Part shown: positions 11,488 to 19,016 of the stretch, one piece after another | Layout of the letters: each line of letters begins with the position of its first letter | How positions within the stretch are numbered: the stretch's first letter is position 1 | Origin: Mycolicibacterium mucogenicum DSM 44124 | GTDB taxonomy: Bacteria; Actinomycetota; Actinomycetes; Mycobacteriales; Mycobacteriaceae | DNA length: 64,000 nucleotides | Direction: 5' to 3' | NCBI RefSeq assembly: GCF_005670685.2 | Contig: NZ_CP062008.1 | Span: 1,178,001-1,242,000, forward strand | Program-made: the position numbers and the translations under genes | The notes under the pieces: generated by a model | Told to the model about the DNA's origin: nothing | The model's input: only the letters and a program-made list of their open reading frames with translations | Databases searched by the model: none

Positions 11488-12494
11488 GCGAGCTTGAACT
11501 TGTTGAGCAGATACGGCCCCGACACCACCGGCGCGTAGCGCGGCGGATTGTCGGCCGTCGCGCACGTGGGGATGCACTCGATGACGGCGTCGAAGTTGGG
11601 CTGATGGAAGAACGGCAGACTGAACCGCTCGCCGCCCGCGCCGTTGCTCACCACGCGGTGCACGGTGCTGACCCAGCGGTCATTGGTCCACCGGGCCAGC
11701 AGGTCACCGATGTTGATGACAAACGAGCCGGGGACAATGGGCACATCGATCCATTCGCCGTGGTCACCCCGAACCTGTAGCCCGCGCTGGGATTCGTCCT
11801 GCAGCAGGATCGTGAGATTGCCCCAGTCGGTGTGCTGGCTCAGCCGGATTTCGCCGGCCGGCCGATTGTCGGCCGGGTAGTAGTTGGCCATCAGGTTGGA
11901 GTTGTGGCGGTCGATCGACGCGTCGAACCAGTCCTCACGCAGGCCGAGGGCGAGCGCGAACAGCCGGGAGAGTTCGGTCGCCAGCAATTCCATTTCGGCG
12001 TAGTAGCGCTCGTAGGCCGCGCGGAATCCCGGGAGGTCGGGCCACCGCTCGGCGACGGCCACCCGCTCGTCGGTCCAGCCGTGGCCGCCCAGTCCCTCTG
12101 GGTTGCCCAGCGGGAAGTGGACGAACTTCTCGACCCGGTCCGGCGCTTGATGTTCGGCCTCGACGTCCGCGCCGTCGTTGGTGGCCGCGAGCTTGCCCGC
12201 GCTGCTGAATCCCCGGGCCAGCGGGTCGCCGGGAAGTGCCCGGACCCGGTCCTTTTCGGCCTGCGGCAGCGCGAAGAAGTCGCGCAGGGCGTGATTGACG
12301 TCGCTGATGGCCTTGTACGGCACGCCGTGCCCGACCAGGAGCAGGAAGCCACTGGTCTCGCAGCAGCGGCCGATCGCGTCGGCCACCGCCTGGCGCCGGG
12401 TCGCGTCGCCGCTGCGGGCGCTGCTGATGTCTATCACGGGGACGAAGCCGTCCTGCAGAACGACGCGGTCGACAATCACTTCTGGTTGGGTCAT
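11475..12494 (-). CDS. 2-oxoglutarate/Fe(II) dioxygenase, isopenicillin N synthase-like
   Basis: 339 residues. N-terminal DIOX_N region (VPVIDISSARSGD, GFLLLVGHGVP), then the 2OG-Fe(II) core with facial triad His221-x-Asp223 and His279, and the cosubstrate motif Arg290-x-Ser292. These proteins hydroxylate or desaturate small molecules; the substrate here is unknown and the name does not imply antibiotic synthesis. The gene converges on putA with a 13-bp overlap of coding ends. ATG start at 12494. Confidence 0.85.
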   Translation of the reverse strand: MTQPEVIVDRVVLQDGFVPVIDISSARSGDATRRQAVADAIGRCCETSGFLLLVGHGVPYKAISDVNHALRDFFALPQAEKDRVRALPGDPLARGFSSAGKLAATNDGADVEAEHQAPDRVEKFVHFPLGNPEGLGGHGWTDERVAVAERWPDLPGFRAAYERYYAEMELLATELSRLFALALGLREDWFDASIDRHNSNLMANYYPADNRPAGEIRLSQHTDWGNLTILLQDESQRGLQVRGDHGEWIDVPIVPGSFVINIGDLLARWTNDRWVSTVHRVVSNGAGGERFSLPFFHQPNFDAVIECIPTCATADNPPRYAPVVSGPYLLNKFKLAYAL

Positions 12495-12577
12495 GCTGTC
12501 GACGCTAGAACCTCAACTTAGGTTGAGATCAAGTCCGAAAATTCTTCTCGCGCAACGTCGTCGGTTGGGGAAGCCGA

Positions 12578-12823
12578 TTACTGGCTCTGGTGCACCGTGG
12601 TGTCGACCCGTGGCGCCTGCGCGTGCGGCTGGATGTCCTGGAGCCACTGCAGCTGATCGATGCCGTGGTTGTTGTGCGATGCCACAACGGTTTCCGGCAG
12701 CGCCTTCTGCGTGTCCTCGGCGAACGACCACACGATCGGAGACACCAGGACTCCGACTCCGAGTGCGCCCGCGAGAACGTAACGGCCCACCGCCTGCCGT
12801 CTACTACTACTCATCGTTTTCAT
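12578..12823 (-). CDS. Small exported hypothetical protein
   Basis: 81 residues from ATG 12823, preceded by a strong ribosome site AGGAGG; the longer in-frame start at 12859 has none. Residues about 7-31 look like a signal peptide or N-terminal anchor (RRQAVGRYVLAGALGVG with a hydrophobic core ending near SFAED). The mature part is polar, rich in His and Gln, with no cysteine. I do not recognise the family. It sits between the Nudix and dioxygenase genes on the same strand. Confidence 0.6.
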   Translation of the reverse strand: MKTMSSSRRQAVGRYVLAGALGVGVLVSPIVWSFAEDTQKALPETVVASHNNHGIDQLQWLQDIQPHAQAPRVDTTVHQSQ

Positions 12824-12920
12824 GCCGTTGCCTCCTGCTGGGTGCCATGCCCAGATCAACAGGCGCCCGAAACGGCGTCATCCCAGGTGGCGCGATGTTT
12901 ACCGGAGTTGGCAGGATCGC

Positions 12921-13463
12921 TTATCGACCCGTATGCAACCGCAACAATGTCCACGCCGCCAACGATTGTGCATCGGTGATCTCGCCGCGGCGGATCATGT
13001 CCTCGATCTGCGCAGCGGTGAACCACTCGCTGTGCATGTCCTGTTCTTCGTGCTCGCGTTCGTGCTCACCTTCGGTGATGCCGGTCGCGAGGTAGGCCCA
13101 GCCGCGTTGGCTGCACATTCCGGGGGCGACGTCGAGCTGGCCCAGCACCTGCCACGTCTCGGCGCGCAGTCCCGTCTCCTCGCGGAGTTCCTGCGCGGCC
13201 AGATCAGCGGGCGCGGGCTCGTCCCCAGCCAAGGTGCCCGGCGCGGTGCCCTGCACAAATTCCCAGCGCCGCAACCCGATTGGGTAGCGGAACTGTTCCA
13301 CCATGCGGTACCGGTCGCCGTCGCGGGCGATCACCAGTGCGTATGTGGGTTTGTCCACCACCCCGTAGATGCCGGTGGTGCCGTCGGGGCGGCGGATGTC
13401 GTCTTCGCGCACCGACATCCAGGCGTTGCGATAGACCTCACGGGAGCCGACGCGTTCGATCAC
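12921..13463 (-). CDS. Nudix hydrolase, ADP-ribose pyrophosphatase-like
   Basis: 180 residues, GTG start. Central Nudix region: the C-terminal half of the box is clear (QELREETGL), but the canonical Arg of REUxEE is Gln and the preceding Gx5E spacing is shifted by one residue. The N-terminal beta-strands (VYRNAWMSVREDDIRRPDG) and YALVIARDGD resemble ADP-ribose pyrophosphatases. Such enzymes clear nucleoside-diphosphate derivatives. The substrate is not readable, and activity is probable but less certain because of the altered box. Confidence 0.78.
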   Translation of the reverse strand: MIERVGSREVYRNAWMSVREDDIRRPDGTTGIYGVVDKPTYALVIARDGDRYRMVEQFRYPIGLRRWEFVQGTAPGTLAGDEPAPADLAAQELREETGLRAETWQVLGQLDVAPGMCSQRGWAYLATGITEGEHEREHEEQDMHSEWFTAAQIEDMIRRGEITDAQSLAAWTLLRLHTGR

Positions 13464-13486
13464 AACTCCAGTATCGCGGAGTGCGG

Positions 13487-14470
13487 CTATTCAACCGGGT
13501 ACGGGCCATCGGAGAAGACCTCCGCGTGGTAACCCTTCGAGCCGACGGACTGGGTGAGAGCACTGCGGAATTCGCGATCCTGTTCGAGTCGCTCGATCAG
13601 CTCGGCGAAAGTGTGGCGCGGGTGCCAACCCAGATCGTGCCTGGCGCGGTCGTTGACGTAGACCCGATCAATCGACGGGAACATGGTCCAGCCGCGGCGC
13701 CGGTATTCGTCGACGTACCGAGGCAGGTGACGCGCCACGACCGCCGGCGCGTCCAGCCGCAGCTGCGGCAGATCAGCCACGGTGAAGGGCGAGGTCGCGC
13801 TGATGATGTAGCGCCCGAAACCGATGTCTGGCGCACGTTCGATGGCACGCAGATGGGCTTCCACCACGTCTTCGAGATCGACACGGCGGTAAAGGAACTC
13901 GTTGACCTTCGCGTTGCTGTCGTCGTAGCGGTCGCGAATGTCCTTGTTGTCATCCGCCTCCGGGAAGAACCGCGATGTCCGCAACACCACGCAGGGAAGT
14001 CCCTGTCGGCGGGCGAAGAGTTCACACAGGTCTTCGGCGGCCGCCTTGGTGACGCCGTAGATGTTCTTGGGTCTGTCCGCGACGTCCTCGGTGATCCACG
14101 CGGCGGGTTCGTGCGCGGCAGGAACCAGTGCGTCCCCGAATGCGCTCGTCGTGCTGGTGTAGACGAATCGGGTCACCCCGGCCGCGACCGAGTGCTCGAG
14201 CAGGTTGAGCGTGCCGGTGATGTTCGTATCGACGAATTCCTGCCGGGTGTGGGTCGCGACGTGCGGCTTGTGCAGCGTCGCGGTGTGCACAACGGCATCG
14301 ACCCCGCGTATCGCTTCGGCGACGGCCACCGGGTCGGTGACCGATGCCTGGTGGCGGGTGAAGACCGACGCTGTCGTATCGAGGCCGACGACCTCGTGGT
14401 TCGTCTGCTGCAAGCGCAGCATCAGCGCTTCACCCAGGTGACCCGAACTGCCGGTCACGAGAATCTTCAT
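13487..14470 (-). CDS. NAD-dependent epimerase/dehydratase (extended SDR)
   Basis: 327 residues. N-terminal Rossmann motif TGSSGHLG and the active-site pair YGVTK with an upstream Ser/Thr stretch (YTSTTSAFG). This is the layout of atypical or extended SDRs that act on nucleotide sugars or other carbonyl substrates. The substrate is unknown. It is divergent from fadD36 (141 bp between starts) and ends 23 bp from the start of the Nudix gene, with which it may form a transcription unit. Confidence 0.82.
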   Translation of the reverse strand: MKILVTGSSGHLGEALMLRLQQTNHEVVGLDTTASVFTRHQASVTDPVAVAEAIRGVDAVVHTATLHKPHVATHTRQEFVDTNITGTLNLLEHSVAAGVTRFVYTSTTSAFGDALVPAAHEPAAWITEDVADRPKNIYGVTKAAAEDLCELFARRQGLPCVVLRTSRFFPEADDNKDIRDRYDDSNAKVNEFLYRRVDLEDVVEAHLRAIERAPDIGFGRYIISATSPFTVADLPQLRLDAPAVVARHLPRYVDEYRRRGWTMFPSIDRVYVNDRARHDLGWHPRHTFAELIERLEQDREFRSALTQSVGSKGYHAEVFSDGPYPVE

Positions 14471-14611
14471 TGTCGCTGGTCCCCGGTTGCCCTGCCGAAC
14501 GGACGATGTCCCGCCCTCACGGCATCGAACCTATTGGCGCCGACGGCCGAGCGCGAGTCATTTATGACGCGGGTCCTTCGCTGGAATCGGATAGGCGAGT
14601 AGCCTCGCGAT

Positions 14612-16009
14612 GTGCTGCTGACCTCTTTGAACCCCGCCGTTGTCGCTGCCGGACACGACCTCGAAGACGCGGTACGGATCGACGGTGCGGTGCTGTCACG
14701 CAGCGATCTGGTCGGGGCTGCGACATCGGTCGCCGAGCGGGTCGCGGGTGCGTCGCTGGTCGCCGTCCTGGCACGGCCTACCGCCAAGACGGTGCTGGCG
14801 ATTGCCGGCTGCCTCATCGCGGGGGTGCCGGTGGTTCCGGTGCCGGCCGATGTCGGTGCGGCCGAACGCCGGCACATGATCACCGATTCCGGCGCGCAGG
14901 CGTGGCTGGGCGAGGTGCCTGACGAAAGCGAAGGGCTGCCACACATTCCGGTGCGGCTGCACGCCCGGTCCTGGCATCGCTACGCCGAGCCGTCGCCGGA
15001 TTCGACCGCCATGGTGATGTACACCTCCGGTACCACTGGGCTGCCCAAGGGCGTCGTGATCAGCCGTCGCGCCATCGCCGCCGACATCGACGCGCTGGCC
15101 AAGGCCTGGGCCTGGACCCCGGCCGACACCCTGGTGCACGGACTTCCGCTGTTCCACGTGCACGGCCTGATCCTCGGGCTGCTGGGCTCGCTGCGCATCG
15201 GAAATCGCTTCGTGCACACCGGAAAACCCACAGCGGCCGCGTACGCCGCGGCGGGCGGCTCGCTGTACTTCGGGGTACCGACGGTGTGGTCGCGGGTAGT
15301 GGCCGACGCCGCGGCCGCTGAAGCGCTGCGGGGCGCCCGCCTGCTGGTGTCCGGCAGCGCGGCGCTGCCGGTGCCGGTGTTCGACGATCTCGTGCGCCTC
15401 ACCGGGCATGCGCCGGTGGAACGCTACGGCAGCACCGAGTCCCTCATCACCCTGTCCACGCGCGTCGACGGCGAACGTCGGCCCGGTTGGGTCGGACTAC
15501 CGCTCGACGGGGTGCAGACCCGGCTGGTCTCCGACGACGGGTCGGCGGTGCGTCACGACGGGGAAACCATTGGCCGCCTGGAGGTCTCGGCGCCGACGAT
15601 CTTCAGTGGCTATCTGAACCGGCCCGAGGCGACGGCCGAGGTGCTGGGCGACGACGGCTGGTACCGCACGGGCGACGTCGCGGTCATCGACGCCGAGGGC
15701 ATGCACCGCATCGTCGGCCGTGAATCGGTGGACCTGATCAAATCCGGTGGTTTCCGGGTCGGCGCCGGTGAGATCGAGACCGTCCTGCTGGGCCACCCGG
15801 GTGTATCGGAGGCCGCGGTGGTCGGTGTGCCCGACGATGACCTGGGGCAGCGCATCGTCGCGTTCGTGGTCGGGTCGGCGTCGTCGCAGGAACTCATCGA
15901 CTTTGTCGCGCAACAGCTTTCGGTGCACAAGCGGCCGCGCGAGGTGCGCCTCGTCGACAGCCTGCCGCGTAACGCCATGGGCAAGGTGCAGAAGAAGCTC
16001 CTCGTCTAG
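14612..16009 (+). CDS. fadD36: Fatty acyl-CoA synthetase FadD36
   Basis: 465 residues, GTG start. Adenylate-forming enzyme: P-loop-like MYTSGTTGLPKG, GSTES in the middle, YRTGDVA, and the C-terminal catalytic lysine region PRNAMGKVQKK. It activates a carboxylic acid as acyl-AMP then acyl-CoA. Length and position match Rv1193 FadD36; malonyl- or medium-chain specificity cannot be told from this reading. Its last 4 bases overlap the convergent membrane protein gene. Confidence 0.85.
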   Translation: MLLTSLNPAVVAAGHDLEDAVRIDGAVLSRSDLVGAATSVAERVAGASLVAVLARPTAKTVLAIAGCLIAGVPVVPVPADVGAAERRHMITDSGAQAWLGEVPDESEGLPHIPVRLHARSWHRYAEPSPDSTAMVMYTSGTTGLPKGVVISRRAIAADIDALAKAWAWTPADTLVHGLPLFHVHGLILGLLGSLRIGNRFVHTGKPTAAAYAAAGGSLYFGVPTVWSRVVADAAAAEALRGARLLVSGSAALPVPVFDDLVRLTGHAPVERYGSTESLITLSTRVDGERRPGWVGLPLDGVQTRLVSDDGSAVRHDGETIGRLEVSAPTIFSGYLNRPEATAEVLGDDGWYRTGDVAVIDAEGMHRIVGRESVDLIKSGGFRVGAGEIETVLLGHPGVSEAAVVGVPDDDLGQRIVAFVVGSASSQELIDFVAQQLSVHKRPREVRLVDSLPRNAMGKVQKKLLV

Positions 16010-17331
16010 GGCAGACGACTGGCCGGTCCACCCTCGGTCTCCGGCTGGATCAGCCGGAAGTGAGATTCGCTGCGCTGCATGTGCCGTCGCTGGTAGTCGC
16101 CGTCGATGCGCTTGCCGTCGACCATGCCGGTCAACATCAGCCGGTCGGGACCATCCAGACGAAAGTGCAGCACGATGGGCGGATCCGATTCGTGCCTCTT
16201 GATCTCCAGTCGGTCGTCGCGGATCTCGAACTGATAGACGGTCACGTAGCCCGCCGGGACCTGGGTGACGAAGCTCGAGTAGTCGTCGACCCGGTCGGCG
16301 ATCGCGACATTCGTCCATGGCGCCGGCGAGGTCTGCTGCAGCGTCGCCTGTTCGCCTGCCACGGTGAATGACGTTGCGCGCCAGACTCCGTCGATGTCCG
16401 ATTCCGGGTGCCGAATTTGCTGGTAGGTAACGACGCTGAACGTCGCGACCAGCACGGTGACGACGCCTGCGATGGTGAACTTCGCCACGGTGCCGGTCCG
16501 GCGCAACCACCGACTGCCGGAACCCAACGCCGGCCACAGCGCGACCGGTTCGGGAGTGCCAAGCTGGAATACCGTTCGAGCCAGGCTTTTCCAGTACGGC
16601 GTGGTGATCGCGATGGCGATGAACAGCAGCTGGCCGGACACCAGCTTCACCGGGACGTCGTAGAAGAGGTTGAGCAGGAACACCTGGCCCATGGCCACGA
16701 TCGCGATCAGTGCGCCCAGCAGCCACGTTCGCCGCCACAGCAGCAGGACACCGGCGACGAATTCGACCAGACCGGCGGCCATCGAGTAGGGGTCAGAGGC
16801 GCCCATGAAACCCCACAGCGTGTTCATCATGCTGACGTCGCCGACCATCTGGATCTGGTAGCCGGGCAGCATCATGTAGGCCATCTGCGTCGGAATGAGC
16901 TTGGCCAGACCGTAGAGCAGCATCGAGACGGCCAGACCGAACCGGGCGAACACCAGCAGCAGTGCGGCAAGGCTGCGGTAGTTCGGCCGATGCCGGTCCA
17001 GCGCAGTCCACACCGCGGTGATCACCAGAGCCACCAGGATCCAGCCGAGGTGCAGGCACCACTCCGCCATGGAATCGGCGCCGCCGTTGATGTTCAGGTA
17101 CGCGCCCTCGCCCCGGGTCACGAAACTGCCCAGGTTTGCGAGCCCTTGAAGAAGCGGGGCCATCAATACGCTCAGGCCCAGATTGCCGTACACCGAGATG
17201 ACCAGGATTCCGCCGCCGATGGTGAAGAACAGCCGGAACGCCAGCTTCTGCGCGCCGGTCCATTCGGGTGCCGAGATCTCGTCGGGGTCGGTAGGTGTCA
17301 AGGTGTCCGCGTCGCCGGTCGTCGTGCTCAC
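16006..17331 (-). CDS. DoxX-like integral membrane protein with soluble C-terminal domain
   Basis: About 441 residues. The N-terminal half has several hydrophobic segments (for example FFTIGGGILVISVYG, GWILVALVITAVW, FGLAVSMLLYGLAKLIP, LVEFVAGVLLLW), with the short RFGL-xx-xxLLYGLAKL pattern reminiscent of DoxX proteins. One further membrane segment (VVTVLVATFSVVTYQ) precedes a soluble beta-rich domain of about 130 residues. I chose GTG 17331; a TTG at 17385 is also open. Function unknown. Convergent with fadD36. Confidence 0.65.
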   Translation of the reverse strand: MSTTTGDADTLTPTDPDEISAPEWTGAQKLAFRLFFTIGGGILVISVYGNLGLSVLMAPLLQGLANLGSFVTRGEGAYLNINGGADSMAEWCLHLGWILVALVITAVWTALDRHRPNYRSLAALLLVFARFGLAVSMLLYGLAKLIPTQMAYMMLPGYQIQMVGDVSMMNTLWGFMGASDPYSMAAGLVEFVAGVLLLWRRTWLLGALIAIVAMGQVFLLNLFYDVPVKLVSGQLLFIAIAITTPYWKSLARTVFQLGTPEPVALWPALGSGSRWLRRTGTVAKFTIAGVVTVLVATFSVVTYQQIRHPESDIDGVWRATSFTVAGEQATLQQTSPAPWTNVAIADRVDDYSSFVTQVPAGYVTVYQFEIRDDRLEIKRHESDPPIVLHFRLDGPDRLMLTGMVDGKRIDGDYQRRHMQRSESHFRLIQPETEGGPASRLP

Positions 17332-17507
17332 CGGATTGACGCTAGTGATGAATGTGCGCCGATGTCCCTGGGGGAAAACCTCCAACTTCCCGGCGACGAT
17401 ATCCCCGATGGCGCCGACTGTGCGGTTCCGTACGTGGCGTGCGGATCCACGCGCACCAGCTCATTCTCGGCGGGAATGCCACACGCCGCCGCGGCCTTGT
17501 AGATCCC

Positions 17508-17921
17508 ATGCAACTCACAGACGAAGCCCGTGCCGTCATCGGCGACGGGGCCAACGCGACGCTCGTGACTCTGAATGCCGATGGCAGCCCGCAGGTTTCG
17601 GTGGTGTGGGTCGAACTGCAGGGCGACGAACTGGTCAGTGCGCACCTCGGCGACTACAAGAAGCTGCGCAACATGCGCCGCGACCCGCGCGTCGCGGTCA
17701 CCATCATCGGCACCGACCGGGGTGCTGCATCAGTGAATCCGTACCTCGCGATCAGCGGTACCGCCCGCATCGTCGAGGGTGGGGCACCTGAAGTGCTGAC
17801 CAGGCTGACCAACGTGATGGCGCCGGAGTTCAACGGCAAGTTCCCGCCGGCGGGCGCGCCGCCCGGATACCTCACTCGCATCACCATCGAGAAGGTGACG
17901 GGCGTCGGCCCCTGGGCATGA
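17508..17921 (+). CDS. PPOX-class, probably F420-dependent, flavin/deazaflavin-binding protein
   Basis: 137 residues, split-barrel fold of the pyridoxamine-phosphate-oxidase superfamily: NATLVTLNADGSPQVSVVW followed by SAHLGDYKKLRNMRRDPRVA, the pattern of mycobacterial TIGR03618-type F420 enzymes. Such proteins reduce small hydrophobic substrates using F420H2; the substrate is unknown. ATG 17508 places the fold right at the N-terminus. It ends in the hairpin that separates it from the convergent dapD. Confidence 0.82.
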   Translation: MQLTDEARAVIGDGANATLVTLNADGSPQVSVVWVELQGDELVSAHLGDYKKLRNMRRDPRVAVTIIGTDRGAASVNPYLAISGTARIVEGGAPEVLTRLTNVMAPEFNGKFPPAGAPPGYLTRITIEKVTGVGPWA

Positions 17922-17925
17922 AAAA

Positions 17926-17961
17926 GCCGAGCCCGAGCCGGAATACCGGCTCAGGCTCGGC
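17926..17961 (-). terminator. Intrinsic terminator of dapD
   Basis: 16-bp arms (17926-17941 and 17946-17961, one mismatch) enclose the loop AATA. Read on the minus strand the stem is followed by TTTTT, so it terminates dapD. It overlaps the end of the convergent PPOX gene region and may slow both transcripts. Confidence 0.8.
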
Positions 17962-17969
17962 GTGCAGAA

Positions 17970-18893
17970 CTAGTTGGCGTGCAGCGCCTCGTTGAGCGTG
18001 ATGCCGGTGCCGTCGCGCTTGACCACCTCGACCGCGCCGCTGACCGAGTTCCGGCGGAACAGCAGGTTGTTCGAGCCGGACAGCTCCTTGGCCTTGACGG
18101 TCTGACCGTCGGCGGTGGTCACCTTGGTACCGCCGGTGACGTACAGGCCGGCCTCGATGACGCAGTCGTCGCCCAGCGAGATGCCCAGGCCCGCGTTGGC
18201 ACCCAGCAGGCAGCGCTTGCCCACCGAGATGACCTCCTTGCCGCCACCCGACAGCGTGCCCATGATCGACGCGCCGCCACCGACGTCGCTGCCGTCATCG
18301 ACGACGACGCCCGCCGAGATGCGGCCCTCGACCATCGACGTGCCCAGCGTGCCGGCGTTGAAGTTCACGAAGCCCTCGTGCATGACGGTGGTGCCCGACG
18401 CCAGGTGCGCACCCAGCCGGACGCGGTCGGCGTCGGCGATGCGCACGCCCGACGGCAGCACGTAGTCGACCATGCGGGGGAACTTGTCGACACCGAACAC
18501 GGTGACGGTGCCGCGGCGACGCAGCTTGGCGCGGACGGTCTCGAAGCCCTCGACGGCGCAGGGGCCGAAGTTGGTCCACACCACGTTGGTCAGCAGGCCG
18601 AAGATGCCGTCCATGTTGGCGCCGTGCGGCGCGATCAGACGGTGCGACAGCAGGTGCAGACGCAGCCAGACATCGTGCGTGTCGGCAGGCTTGTCGTCGA
18701 GCGAGGCGATGGTGGTGCGCACGATCTCGGTGCGCACGCCGCGATCCTCGTCGGTGCCGACGAGGGCTTCCAGCTCAGCGGGGACCGGGCCGGCCGCGGC
18801 GTCGGCGTTCAGTTCGGGTGCCGGGAACCAGGTGTCGAGGACGGTTCCGTCGGCGGTGATGGTGGCGATGCCGATGCCAGATGCAGAAGTCAC
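17970..18893 (-). CDS. dapD: Tetrahydrodipicolinate N-succinyltransferase
   Basis: 307 residues, GTG start. It succinylates tetrahydrodipicolinate in the lysine/DAP pathway. The left-handed beta-helix of hexapeptide repeats is visible in the C-terminal half (GTTVMHEGFVNFNAGTLG, then GGGASIMGTLSGGGKEVISV, CLLGANAGLGISLGDDC). It is the actinobacterial DapD type (Rv1201c). In M. tuberculosis dapD and dapE are adjacent and divergent; here 5 kb of other genes separates them. Confidence 0.93.
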   Translation of the reverse strand: MTSASGIGIATITADGTVLDTWFPAPELNADAAAGPVPAELEALVGTDEDRGVRTEIVRTTIASLDDKPADTHDVWLRLHLLSHRLIAPHGANMDGIFGLLTNVVWTNFGPCAVEGFETVRAKLRRRGTVTVFGVDKFPRMVDYVLPSGVRIADADRVRLGAHLASGTTVMHEGFVNFNAGTLGTSMVEGRISAGVVVDDGSDVGGGASIMGTLSGGGKEVISVGKRCLLGANAGLGISLGDDCVIEAGLYVTGGTKVTTADGQTVKAKELSGSNNLLFRRNSVSGAVEVVKRDGTGITLNEALHAN

Positions 18894-18941
18894 GTTGCTA
18901 AAGGCTACTGACCCCTCGCCGAGTTGGGGTCACCACCCACT

Positions 18942-19002
18942 CGCGAGCAGACGCAAAACTGTCGTTGACGCCGTGAAATCGACAGTTTTGCGTCTGCTCG
19001 CG
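18942..19002. repeat. Palindromic repeat (REP-like), 23-bp arms
   Basis: Perfect 23-bp inverted repeat: arms at 18942-18964 and 18980-19002 around a 15-base spacer, with core GCGAGCAGACGCAAAAC. It lies between the dapD promoter and the end of the monooxygenase gene, at the edge of the inserted butanediol block. The core resembles a dispersed mycobacterial palindrome; I cannot count other copies beyond this window. Confidence 0.75.
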
Positions 19003-19016
19003 GGGAGAAACAGGGC

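Noticed and set aside
9583..11577. Long open frame (664 codons) on the minus strand opposite putA
   Set aside because: Antisense shadow of a high-GC gene; composition is Arg/Gly/His-rich with no domain, and it lies wholly inside the well-supported putA.
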